A DNA stretch of 37,781 nucleotides, taken from NCBI GenBank assembly GCA_015680685.1, contig MNCI01035832.1:921051-958831 (forward strand), read 5' to 3'. The position numbers were made by a program, and so were the translations under genes. The notes under the pieces are model-generated. The model was not told the origin of the DNA and did not search any database. It saw nothing but the letters and a program-made list of their open reading frames with translations. Numbering within the stretch: the stretch's first letter is position 1; every line of letters starts with the position of its first letter. This DNA is from Gnetum montanum (lineage: Eukaryota > Streptophyta > Gnetopsida > Gnetales > Gnetaceae). Below are positions 20,301 through 29,750 of this stretch, in pieces.

Positions 20301-20559
20301 GAAAAAGGATAAATTTCATGCTGCTTTGGAACAGAGGGAAGTGACGAACCAGGAAGAACATATTACAAGCTTGTATTGGAAATAGGTTTGATGATTTCTT
20401 CGTTTTATGTAATTATGACCAGTGATGGTAGGTTTTAGAAGTAGATAGGATCATGATAGAAGGGTAGATGTTGGGCCTAGTGATCAACTCTTACACTTGA
20501 TCCATTGGTAATAAAATAGAAAAGTTCTTAACAAATCTTCAAGTGAAGCTTATTACTTT

Positions 20560-21340
20560 TACTCCTACTCCTACTTTGACTGAAGAGATTAGTCAAGTGG
20601 ATATTAATAATTATTTATTCTAGTTCCTCTATTAGTATATAGAGAGCAACTTGCACTAGTCATTGATACTTGTTACTTTAGGAAGTGGTGGTGGTAGCAG
20701 AAGACTAATGGAGCATGAGCTTATTGAGTAATTATAAAAGCTAGAATCTCTTATCTTTTAGGATAAGAAGAACCTAATTACTTTCATTGAGTAATTGGAG
20801 AAGGTTGCTAAGATTCTTCAGTTGATGGATTAATCTTCCACATAGCAGACCTGATTAGTAATTTACTAGTTCAAAGATTCTATTAGTCATTAATGAAATG
20901 CTCAAGAAAATGTTTTTTATTTAAAGAATTTTCATGTTTATTGGAGAAATTTCCTTCACTCTTTTAATGGATGTTATGTTTCTTTGGAATACATAGAGGC
21001 AAAACTACAATTACAAGCTTGTGAAGCTAAGTAAGTATGTGCCTCACATATATTTAGATGAGAGGACTAGATCTAACTATTTCATATATGATCTTCACAA
21101 ATCCATTAAGGATCACTTACTTTCTCTTCATCTTTAGACATAGGAGGATGCACATGTTTATACAATGGACCTAAAACATAGTTAGGTAGTGGAGGCATTG
21201 CATCAAGATTGTGCATAGAAGAGGGACCAATCATGTTACAAGAATTTTGGTGGATCTAAACATGTTTAGGATTCTAGATCTAGAAGGTAGTCATAGTAGT
21301 AGTATCAATAGTAGTTTCCAGGTGGTATAGTGACTCATGG
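20560..21340 (+). pseudogene. Chromovirus gag remnant
   Basis: Plus-strand readings show VYWRNFLHSFNGCYVSLEYI, then PHIYLDERTRSNYFIYDLHK, SIKDHLLSLHL, DAHVYTMDLKHS and VVEALHQDCA. These correspond to the gag (retrotrans_gag) pattern W..F...F.......EF..L......V.EY...F..LA..AP.LV.DE..R...F..GL...I......, followed by A...A..(I/L)E.S. The zinc knuckle expected near 21360-21430 (CFKCG..GH....C) is not convincingly visible. Numerous stops and at least one frame slip occur. Confidence 0.65.
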
Positions 21341-21539
21341 ATCCATTACTTCTTATCTTGCAAAAATTTTAGCCATGTCTAATGGGATTACTCTAACTAT
21401 AGCTAATTAGGTCATAAGAGTTTCAATTGTCTAAATTATTCAAGTAGTGGAGGTTCTCTATGGGGTGGCAAACCTATAAGTGATCAAGGTGGTGCTAGGA
21501 TACATGTACATGTGTATGGTTTGAAGAACTAGATGGTGG

Positions 21540-21900
21540 ATGCTCATCCTAACATAATGATGGAGTCTATAGGTATGGTTTTAAATTTTTCCAATTTGAT
21601 TATCTTTAATCCTAGTTCAGTCATTTCTTTGTTGATCAATGAATAGTTAGACATTTGGGTTTGAAGGATCAGTCTCTTACTCAAGGGCTTTCTATTAGCA
21701 TTATTAGTAACAATGTACTTGTTATGGATGAAGTTTGTAGATCTATAATGTTGTTCATTTAGGATGTATATTGGCTCAATGATCTCCATGTGCTAAACTT
21801 AGGGTAATGTGACATTATCTTAGGGATGGATTGGTTATCATGCTATTAGGTCATCTTGAATTACTGTTAGAAGACACTATCCTTAGTAATAAATAATGAT
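21540..21900 (+). pseudogene. Chromovirus protease, active site altered
   Basis: The plus-strand reading near 21560-21650 gives GMVLNFSNLIIFNPSSVIS. It corresponds to the block ALFDPGATHSFIS, with the catalytic Asp replaced by Asn (AAT at 21608-21610) and Gly by Ser, both consistent with G-to-A changes. At 21811-21840 the reading DIILGMDWLS is a perfect match to the conserved end of Tekay-type protease (D(V/I)ILGMDWLS). The two motifs are about 70 codons apart, as in the family. Inactive. Confidence 0.8.
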
Positions 21901-22229
21901 GTTTAGATGACCATGCATACAATACCATGTAAGGCTAAGTTAAATATTTTCTCATTAAGGTCTTTTCATCACTCATTGTAGAAGGATCATTTCTATTTTA
22001 TAAGTTTAGTCAGCAAATCTTCTTCTTCACTTAGGATCAATCAAATTCCTATTGTTTTGAAGTTTTCTAATATTTTCCATTCAAAGTTTCTTAATTTGCC
22101 TTCAAGACATGATGTTGAGTCTGAGATCACTCTTAAACCTAGTACTAAAAATATCTCTAAGGTTCCACATAGGATATCATCTATCAAGTTGATTGAACTA
22201 AATATTTAAATTTTAGAATTTACTAGATA

Positions 22230-22935
22230 AGAGTTTGATTCATCTAAGTATATATCCTTGGGGTGCCCTAGTTCTCTTCATTAAGAAAAAGGATGATAGC
22301 ATGAGGTTTTACATAGACTATCATTGGCTTAATTAGATGAATGTGAAGAATAAGTACTCTTTACCTTATATAGATAATTTATTCAATTAGTTGAATGGAT
22401 CTCAAGTTTTCTCAAAGATAGATATAAAGTCAGTATACTATTAGGTTCTGATCAAAGAGGAGAATGTTCCTAACATAGCATTCACAACAAAGTATGAATA
22501 TTATGAGTTCCTTGTTTTATCTTTTGGACTCATTAATAATCTTGTGGTATTGATGCATCTCATGAACAGTGTGATGAGATTTCACATTAATTTTTTTATC
22601 ATTATGTTCATCAAGAATATCTTGGTGTACTTGTTATTAGAGGATCTTCATGAGTATCATTTGAGAACCATTTTGTAGATGTTCGAAGATCATCAATTAT
22701 TTACTCAACCTCTTAAGTATTTTTTTTGATGTTGTGATATTTAGTTTGGAATGTGTTATTTTGAATGCTAGGATAGTAGTGGACACTCATAAGATATTAG
22801 CTATTTGAGATCAACCTTTTCATAAGAATGATAGAAAGATTTGTAGTTTCCTTGGATTGATAGATTACTACAAGAGGTTGATGGAAAACTTTTCCCACAT
22901 TACTTCATATCTAACAAAGCTTTCATAGAAGGATG
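22230..22935 (+). pseudogene. Chromovirus reverse transcriptase, catalytic box lost
   Basis: Reading from 22262: GALVLFIKKKDDSMRFYIDY, LN, stop, MNVKNKYSLPYIDNLFN, stop, LNGSQVFSKIDIKSVYY, stop, VLIKEENVPNIAFTTKYEYY, EFLVLSFGL. Every block matches the Ty3/gypsy RT consensus (FSKIDLRSGYHQL; TAFRTRYGHYEFLVMPFGL). The second catalytic motif, F(I/V)DDILVYS, is FIKNILVYL (22607-22633): both catalytic Asp are replaced. Near 22840-22930 CSFLGLIDYYKRLMENFS and LTKLS then a stop and KDVKF match the connection. In-frame stops at 22334, 22388, 22442 and 22926 are all TAG. Inactive. Confidence 0.92.
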
Positions 22936-22944
22936 TTAAATTTT

Positions 22945-23400
22945 ATGGATTTAAATTATTAGATTACTTTTGATAAACTCAAGAGTCTACTAATTTTAAC
23001 TCTTATTTTAATTTTACCTACCCTAGGTAAACCTTTCAATATTTGCATTAATGAATCAACTAAAGATTATTAGTGCATCCTTATGCAAGAACAAAAAGTA
23101 GTAGCATACATATCATGACAGCTAAAACCTCATGAGATATGCTATTTCACTCATGATCTTGGTATTTCCTTTAAAGGTTTGATGTTACTATTTATTTCAT
23201 AAAAGGTTGATGATTTGGATTGATCATAAAGGGCTTCAAGACCTAATAAATAAGTCATAGTTGAAATTGCATCAAATTATGTGGGTTAAATTATTAGTTG
23301 ATTTTAACTATACCATCTAGTATTGGATAGAAAAAAGTAACCTTGTTGTGGATTCCTTGAACTATGTGGCTAGTAAACTCCATATCTTGGAAATTTAATC
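22945..23400 (+). pseudogene. Chromovirus RNase H remnant
   Basis: Plus-strand blocks in order: FDKLKSLLILTLILILPTLG (approximate), KPFNICINESTKDY, stop, CILMQEQKVVAYIS, TGA, QLKPHEICYFTHDL, then DHKGLQDLINK, LHQIMWVKLLVDFNYTI, and NLVVDSLNYVASKL. They match L..AP.L.LPD..K.F.(V)Y.DAS..G.G.VLMQ..KVVAYASRQLKPHE.NYPTHDLEL, TDHKSL..., and ..N.VADALSRK. The Arg codon in ASRQL is now TGA (23116-23118), as expected from CGA. The catalytic D.S is replaced by N.S. Inactive. Confidence 0.85.
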
Positions 23401-24111
23401 AAATATGCTAGTTGAGATTTAAGTAGAGTAGTAGGATACTCCTTGGTCTAAGTAGCTTGGGTAGTTTAGCACTATGTTGATAGTACTCTATATGCTTGCA
23501 TAACTTCATCATAAGGATTGGGTGTTTATGCATTCTTTCTTACAACAACTTCTATTAGAAGAAGATCATCTCAATATGATAAGATGTATTAGCTGCTAAA
23601 AAATGTATATAGGTGGCCAAGTGATGAGTGGCGAGATACCCCTACACTCAACCATATAAATACGAGCATAGCACGCACGATTCGGTCGAAATATGCAAAC
23701 TAAGTGCCTACACACCTTATGGAACACTTAAGGTTAATTATTCGTTGTCTTCCCAGACTTACTTGTATTTGTCACGGTTTGGTTAAGTAAGTCTGAGGTA
23801 TATGATTTTTATATATTTTCTATTTTATCTCCTATGCTGATAAGGTGAAGGGTGAAGAGACTAATTACTAACTTTAACTAACTAACTAAGCCTTAATTAA
23901 CNATTCCATGCACTGCAAGGTTTATCCAAGAAGTTTGTCTTTATTTTCATACACAAACTTATGTTCAAGTACAATATTTGCTCGAATAAAGATCCGTTCA
24001 CTTTGGAGCTCCTACTACGGGCACATGGAAATTATTCTATCTTTGGAGAGGGAAAACTGCCAGAGTTTCGCTACGGTTTAAGCCTAGATGAGAAACAAGG
24101 GAGAGCCGCCT

Positions 24112-24121
24112 CTTATTTATA
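24112..24121 (-). promoter_or_regulatory. TATA box of the solo LTR
   Basis: Minus-strand TATAAATAAG followed by AGGCGGC is identical in the core to that of the LTR at 4992-5813. The near-palindromic GATATC motifs at 24141-24241 lie immediately upstream on the minus strand, so box and motifs together have the layout of a U3 promoter. Confidence 0.65.
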
Positions 24122-24140
24122 GATTTGACAGCGCACAGCA

Positions 24141-24241
24141 ATATCGTGTACGCAATATCACAGGGGAAGACACAATATCATGTACACGATATCACGAGGG
24201 ATGCAATATTGCAGTGAATGTGATATCGTGTACGCGATATC
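24141..24241 (-). promoter_or_regulatory. Three near-palindromic GATATC...GTAC...GATATC motifs in U3
   Basis: Copies are ATATCGTGTACGCAATAT (24141-24158), ATATCATGTACACGATAT (24175-24192) and GATATCGTGTACGCGATATC (24222-24241), with a separate perfect palindrome GCAATATTGC (24203-24212). They lie 20-120 bases upstream of the TATA box on the transcribed strand. A regulatory role (paired binding sites) is inferred from symmetry, repetition and location; no factor is assigned. Confidence 0.5.
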
Positions 24242-24344
24242 GCGTCCCATCACCAAGCATGAAGAAGTAGGTTGGAAAAATAATGACAAGAAATTAGTAA
24301 CTAGATAGATTCTTGTAACCTCATCCTATTTCAACGTGAAAGTG

Positions 24345-24670
24345 AGAGGTGATTGTTATGGATTTCATTAGTAGTTTATCTTACATTAGAGATGGAAAGA
24401 ATGTCATTCTTGTTATTATTGACTTATTGACCAAGTTAGCTCATTTTCTTGCTACAAGAACTATAGCTAGAACAGAGGATGTTTTCCATTTGTTCATCTC
24501 TAAGATTATTTTGATTTAATGATATTCCTATCAAAATTATCTCATATCTTGATGCTAAATTTACTTCTCAATTTTGGTAAGCATTCATGAAAATCCTAGT
24601 TACTAAGTTGAATTTGAGTTCAGCATAACATCCATAGATAAATAAGATTAGAAAGAGAACTAGGTTTCAG
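24345..24670 (+). pseudogene. Chromovirus integrase catalytic core remnant
   Basis: The plus-strand reading gives VITMDFISSLSYIRDGKNVI, then LVIIDLLTKLAHFLATRTIA, matching (I)SMDF(I)..LP....G.D.I.V.VDRLTK.AHF. The first catalytic Asp (MDF) is present. After a frame slip, SYLDAKFTSQFW, stop, AFMKILVTKLNLSSA matches SDRDA(K/R)FTS.FW......LGTKL..STAYHP. The second catalytic Asp is kept in LDAKF, but the preceding SDR is changed. HP and a stop follow, where the family has HPQTDGQ. Confidence 0.85.
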
Positions 24671-25009
24671 AGGACATGGTTCAACCATGTACTTTATAGT
24701 TTTTAAATAGCTAAGATAGTCTATTATTGTTGGTAGAGTTCATTGAGAATAACAAGTATAAAGTGGGTCTAAAGGTAGCTACCTTTGGGGTCCTATATGT
24801 TAGATGTTTCAGAACTCTTTTATGTTGGGACATAATCAAGGATAGACAGTAGATCGGTTTGAACATATTTTTGCATAACACAAAGTAGATCAAGGAGATT
24901 TGTGAGTAACTCAAAGCAATTTAGGACCATAAAGCTTACTATGCAAATTATAGAAGAAGACTTCTCATTGATGATAAGATGTTCATTTGTGTCTTTCCAC
25001 TAAAAAACT

Positions 25010-25370
25010 TGATGCATTTTAGTAGGAAAGACAATCTTACACTTTATTACATTAGTCCTTTTGATGTTCTTTAACACATAGAAGAGATGGTATATCATAT
25101 TAGTTTGCATTCATAAATTTTGAAAATGCATCCTATTTTTCATATATTTATGCCTTAGAAGTATGTTCCTAATGATAATCATGTTGTTGATTAGATCAAA
25201 CTATAGCTTGAGCCTGATCCTTTGCATGTGTAACATCCCATTATGATCATGGATCATATGGAGTGATAGTTGCACAACAAGATAGGTTTTCTAATGAAGG
25301 TCTTGTGATGTCATCATGGTTCTTAAGATTTCACTTGAGAGCTTGAGATTGATATGAATTCACACATATT
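25010..25370 (+). pseudogene. Chromovirus integrase GPY module and chromodomain remnant
   Basis: Near 25027 the reading KDNLTLYYISPFDVL, stop, IEEMVYHISL matches the GPY/F module KGKLSPRYIGPFE(I)LE.IG.VAYRL.LP. MHPIFHIFMP, stop, KYVPNDNHVV matches VH.VFHVSMLRKYVPD.SHV. Beyond it, about 25245-25360, ILDHMEQQLHNKIGFLMKVL, then CHHGS and later ELEIDM follow (stops omitted), the order of a Tekay-type chromodomain: ILDR...LRNK.IPLVKVLWRHHG.EEATWELE.DM. Chromodomains steer integration to chromatin marks. Several stops; inactive. Confidence 0.78.
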
Positions 25371-25395
25371 GAGATATTTTAAGAGAAAGATTCTT

Positions 25396-25408
25396 AAGGG
25401 GGGAAGGA
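25396..25408 (+). other. Polypurine tract of the chromovirus
   Basis: AAGGGGGGAAGGA lies immediately before the LTR start TGTAACAACCC at 25409. This is the primer position for plus-strand DNA synthesis in LTR retrotransposons. Location and purity make the call firm. Confidence 0.9.
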
Positions 25409-28015
25409 TGTAACAACCCATATTTTCAAATGTTATAGTTAGTAACTTTCTTCTTGTAATTTATGCTTAATGATGCATGAATGTTATGTCATGATTTGAT
25501 TATGATTATTGATAGATATATTTTTTAACATTATATATTTTATTTCTATTTGTATTTTAATTGATATGTATTCTTTTAGTTATGTATTATTATTATATAT
25601 TAGCTAATGTGCACTAACCTAGGAGATGAGTTTTAGTAGATTCCTAGGAAGGCTATGGTATGGGTGTGGCATGGGCATATGATAACATGGTTTTTTTTAT
25701 GCATGAAATTTTATTTTAATAATTAAATTATTATGGTATGTGTTATTTTCTTAGGTTATAGTTTTGACATGCTTTTGTATTTTGGGAGGTTACATATGTT
25801 ACAACAAATTTTTATGGTAGCTCTTTTATGATGTTTTAGTATTTAGAATATTATTTACTTACGTTAAAATGAATTTTTCAAGTAATTTTACATAATAATC
25901 CTACACTTATTTAATTAAGCACTTTGGCATATAATTTTCTAGATGTTGAAGTGCTATTGGACTAAAGGCTTTTAGTAATATGTAGAACTTTGTTGGTTTG
26001 TGAGCATTGGATAATGAGAGTTCATAGCTGCATTTGTGTATAGTTTCTAGATTCATGCTTTAGTTTTCTAGGTGAATAATCTTGGCTCTTTTTCCAATCT
26101 ATTTTATTTCATAGGATTTTATGCACATTTGATGTGGGTTGAATTTTATTTAATTTACATAGATCTATGTGATTTTTGATTAGGTATCACATTTTACTTT
26201 GCATGAATAGTATAGGATGATTTGTATACTTCAATTCACTATTTCCTTTTGCTATAATTTTATGTAATTTAATTATTTTAAGTTTCAAGGGTTTTGTAAG
26301 AATTGATCTATTAACTATTTGGGAAATGGGTACTACTTTTATGACCAATGCTTTAATGTCATATTCTTGTCTCATCATTTTTTCCATTTGGTTCTTTTTT
26401 TAGTTTTTGTTTTCTCAAAGCTATGAAAACATGGGTCGTGGTCTACTTGTACTTTATTCTTGGTCAATTACGATGAGTTGTGATGAGGTGGTGACTAAGT
26501 ACTCATTTGTATTTTAACTTTTTTAGATAATTTTACAAGTTTTCCTATCAATCATAGGTTGTGGTGAGGTCATGATATATCACCACAAGTTATGATGAGG
26601 TCATAGTATCCCTTGGCTTCATCATTTTTACTATCTTTTGTCAATTCTTATGAATTCTAGTCAACCATAGTTCATGGTCAAGTTGTGGTTGAGGATTTTC
26701 ATTATAGTTTTTTCTAGTAAATATTCTATGAATACCATGAGCCATGGTCAAGTCATGTTAGATATTAGAAATCATCATTTTTAATCTCTTCTTACTGTTG
26801 GAGCTTTGTTTGATTCATTTGAATATATTTTAAATTCATTCATCTTAGTTTATTATATATGGACTTGTTTACATGTTGATTTTAGTTTGAAGTTGATTAT
26901 TGGACCTTTCAAATTTTTAGATATATCGGATGTTGTTTTTTATCCCTTTACTAAAATTTTTTAATTTGGTTGTTAGGAGCTAGCATTGAGTGGTGTGGCT
27001 AATTAGAGATTACCTCCTTGGATATGTTTGGTATTTTCCCTTCACTAGGATACATCATTGTGGATTTTATTATAGGATCCATTGTATATGAGAGGATGAT
27101 TCATCACTCATTGGTACTTTTGTTTGATGCCATCATTAGAGATGACTCTTGAGTACTACCTCTAGCACGAATAGATTCGCTTAAAATAATAATAAATTTA
27201 TGCATATGATAGTTTGGAAATTGGCATTTAGAAATTTGGACAAGCACATATGATAACTTTTGACACATAATATTGAGTGCAATGCATGCTAGCCTACTTG
27301 TTTACAAGTTGATGGATAAAGTGGGTAGTTTAGATTATTTAGATCCATTTGATATTTGTATTGATGTTTGATGTGATCTCTTGGATGTTTGGATTAGTTG
27401 TACATACTAACATGTTTTGTAGGTCATCATGTCGTCATCTAGCCACCACAAGACTTACCTTAAATTTAGCCAAAGGAGATGCCAAGATTTTGTACTCAAT
27501 GTATACTAAGTAGCTTTTTTAAATATAAGTCACTAGGGCTAGATAGAGTAATGAGATTATTTGATATTTGTTGTTGATTTGGATTTCATGCTTATGTTTT
27601 TCTCAGCTTTAGTATTTTGTCTTTAGTAATTATTATGATATTTGATATACATATTTTAAATGATTCTCTCTTTCATGTTTCATATATTGGATAATGGATT
27701 TCATATATGGATGAACATAGTTTAATTTTTTTGGATATTCATAAGTACTTTCAGATTGTTATATTTCTAACATTATATCACTTTTTAGTTAATTTTAGTT
27801 TCTAGACTTTATTTTTGTAAGTGTTAATTAATTGTATTTCTTTTTCTTTTGCTCTTATAGTATCTTCTTGTCCCTTTGATTATGACTTCATTGTAAGTTT
27901 TATTTTACTTTCTTATTGCTACGTTAGTTTATTTTGATTTTAGGTCTTTCTTTCATGACCAGTTGTTCATTAGAGTTTCTACAGCCAATCTAATGCTAGG
28001 AAGAAGGGTGTTATA
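25409..28015 (+). repeat. 3' LTR of the chromovirus (about 2.6 kb)
   Basis: The start TGTAACAACCC follows the polypurine tract. The end TGTTATA at 28009-28015 is the inverted counterpart of TGTAACA with one C-to-T change. The inner half matches 11.6-13.86 kb. It contains a cluster of CATGGTCA-like motifs at about 26425-26760. Its open frames are short and unrelated to known proteins. At 2.6 kb it is long but within the range of Tekay-group LTRs. The next five bases are GTTTC; no matching duplication can be tested because the 5' end of the partner LTR is missing. Confidence 0.8.
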
Positions 28016-29750
28016 GTTTCTTAAAGAGATTATAGGTAATTTCAACATCCTTACATTCTTATGTATGTTGTACTTGTGAAGAGAGCTCAATTCCCATGGA
28101 AACCATTATAACTAGATTCTATAAATAAGTAGGATACTTAATATATGTGATATTTTCACATATATGAATTGCATTTGATGTTTTGTGTGTTACATAATCA
28201 TGATAGCTATAGTTTGTATCTTAAGAATAAGAAATTCTCTTTTCATATTTTTTTCTCTTGGTACTTTAAATAGCCTAGAGATCATGATAGCTAACGTTTA
28301 ATTTTGTGATATTTTTACATATATGAATTACATTTGATGTTGTATGCATTATAATTTATCATAATTCCTTACTATATTAGTACACATTAGTTTCTCATTT
28401 GCATCGATACCATATCTTTTTTATTGTAGGTAGTTGAATCATTGCTTGAAGCATCTCATGGTAATGGCATCAAGGAATTTTTAAAGAGGTTTCTTAATTT
28501 GTTAAAGATGACCAACCAAGATTGCATGAATGTATGTAGAGTAATATATAGCATATCATCTACGTTGGTTCAAAGTAATGGTTATGACCATGTTGTCTTT
28601 GTAATGAACTTTATAAAATGCCTATTGATAAATATTCTCCTTAACTTTACTCAATAAGATATTATAGATTCTAACCAAAGGGTAATCCAAAATAGGCTAC
28701 AATCATTAGGTTATGATTTATTATGAAGAAGCTTCATTCAAATCACATTAGATCAACGATAACGTGCAAAAGAAATTCTACTTCATAATGTTTAGAAAGA
28801 TTAGTATTTTAAGTAAATTTTTTTTTGATTTAGCAATTTTGCTAGTACTTTTTTCTTTAATATAATTATTTATTTAAATTTAGAGTTTAGATGTTTCTAT
28901 TATGGATAGCCATAGGAAGAATGAATTTTCCACCAGAAATACCCATGTACTTTATCACCTACAATGATAGACGCATATATAGAGTTTGTAGCTTAGCACC
29001 AACATAACTTACATTGTAGAATATGTATACATTACAAATTAATTTTAGATGTAACATATCTATCATGAAATAAAATAAATGTTGTACTAATAGCTACATT
29101 ATATTCTTGTGTTCTGACCATCGCTAAACTCTATGCATGAATATCGTTATGGATAGAAACATACAAGTATTTTACCTTTGTTTGTAGACCTAAATGTTAT
29201 TTCTATAGAAATTGAGTATTTGATAGTAGGAATACCTCATTATTAGTGGTGTTAGTGCTTGCATTATTCCATTGTATTTTTTATATAAGTTTGGGTAGTT
29301 TTTACCTAAAATCAAGTTGATCATCAATGTGATTAGGGCACATTTTATAGTGGATACTATGAAGTACATTCCATAAGATCATGGACGTATTTCATTTCCT
29401 TAAATTTATTTGTACCATAAATGTATATTCTAATAATGAAAAATAAGGACAAATGTTTTTGGAATACTACAATGAAATATCAAATGTTGATGTATCCTCC
29501 TAGATTTTTCATAAGATCAAGTTTGTGGTGGTCAACATCCCTTGTAAACACATTTGCATAGATTCTTGAAGACTATGTCTATAATTTCATGATGGAATAG
29601 TGTGATTCTTACTTTGAGACCACCTTTTGGCATAGGGAGTATAACCAATAATGGTGAACTTCCAATTTGAAATAGAAGTTTAACCATAGCTTATCAAGGA
29701 CAATGTATGTTTTCCTAACTTTCTTAATAAGTGGTGTACATGTTAAAGTT
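28016..29750. other. Stretch with no recognised gene, containing a diverged direct repeat
   Basis: AT-rich sequence to the right of the chromovirus. A roughly 50-bp direct repeat is visible: TGTGATATTTTCACATATAT from 28146 and TGTGATATTTTTACATATAT from 28305, each continuing GAATT(G/A)CATTTGATGTT. The string ATCATGATAGCTA occurs at about 28197 and 28282 between them. Apart from a 71-codon frame at 28442-28657 (separate entry) I see nothing that supports a gene. Confidence 0.6.
28442..28657 (+). CDS. Short unrecognised open frame, possible captured exon
   Basis: The 71-codon frame begins MLEASHGNGIKEFLKRFLNL and ends in a TAA. It is open upstream to about 28431. A pyrimidine-rich run followed by TTGTAGGTAG (about 28422-28431) looks like a plant splice acceptor just before it. 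The peptide is Leu/Ile/Asn-rich, with a GNGIKEFLKRFLNLL helix, and I recognise no family. It could equally be chance openness in AT-rich DNA. There is no supporting neighbour. Confidence 0.15.
   Translation: MLEASHGNGIKEFLKRFLNLLKMTNQDCMNVCRVIYSISSTLVQSNGYDHVVFVMNFIKCLLINILLNFTQ

Larger units (their letters stand above)
13870..20380 (-). mobile_element. Endogenous pararetrovirus (Caulimoviridae-like), decayed
   Basis: Read on the minus strand, the order is movement protein, coat protein with zinc knuckle, aspartic protease, RT, RNase H1, as in plant pararetroviruses with a polyprotein, for example petuviruses and the endogenous florendoviruses. There is no integrase, and I find no LTR of its own. 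Gymnosperm genomes are known to carry related endogenous caulimovirids, so that is a plausible assignment, though not tested. Stops and frameshifts break all parts, so it is not competent. It lies between a partial LTR and the gag of a plus-strand chromovirus, suggesting integration inside that element. Ends are approximate; no primer site was recognised. Confidence 0.82.
23622..24252 (-). mobile_element. Solo LTR of the Athila/Tat type family
   Basis: The 631-bp LTR starts TGATGAGTGGCGAGATACC and ends CCCATCA on the plus strand. It aligns with the LTR at 4992-5813, including the starts, the GATTCGGTCGA block, the ACAAAGATC(T/C)GTTCACTTT-like block and the TATA region, which puts it on the minus strand. 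No internal sequence is attached, and perfect target duplications flank it, so it arose by recombination between the two LTRs of a full element. It retains about 25 CG dinucleotides, against almost none in the flanks. One ambiguous base is at 23902. Confidence 0.93.
23617..24257. repeat. 5-bp target site duplication (CCAAG) flanking the solo LTR
   Basis: CCAAG occurs at 23617-23621, directly before the LTR start TGATG, and again at 24253-24257, directly after the LTR end CATCA. Five bases is the normal duplication length for LTR retrotransposons. The interrupted integrase reading joins across it, which independently confirms the boundary. Confidence 0.95.
23500..24290 (+). pseudogene. Chromovirus integrase N-terminal (HHCC) region, split by a solo LTR
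   Basis: Before the insertion, 23581 onward reads KMY, stop, LLKNVYRWP, matching TKMY..L(K/R)..Y.WPGMK. After the insertion, at 24253, the same frame resumes after the duplicated CCAAG as SMKK and a stop (24258 onward). The LTR therefore landed between the two halves of one conserved motif. The two His of the finger lie in a decayed stretch at about 23540-23580, and the two Cys after SMKK are not visible. Non-functional. Confidence 0.85.
20500..28015 (+). mobile_element. Tekay/Del-like chromovirus (Ty3/gypsy), decayed
   Basis: On the plus strand are gag, protease, RT, RNase H, split integrase, GPY module, chromodomain, polypurine tract and a complete-looking 3' LTR. The chromodomain, the IKKKDDSMRFYIDY form of RT and the TGTAACAACCC LTR start are typical of the Tekay/Del group. 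The coding part has a stop roughly every 10-30 codons in otherwise alignable blocks, and three active sites are altered. A solo LTR splits integrase at 23617-24257. Between about 20380 and 20560 I see no motif. Confidence 0.88.
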
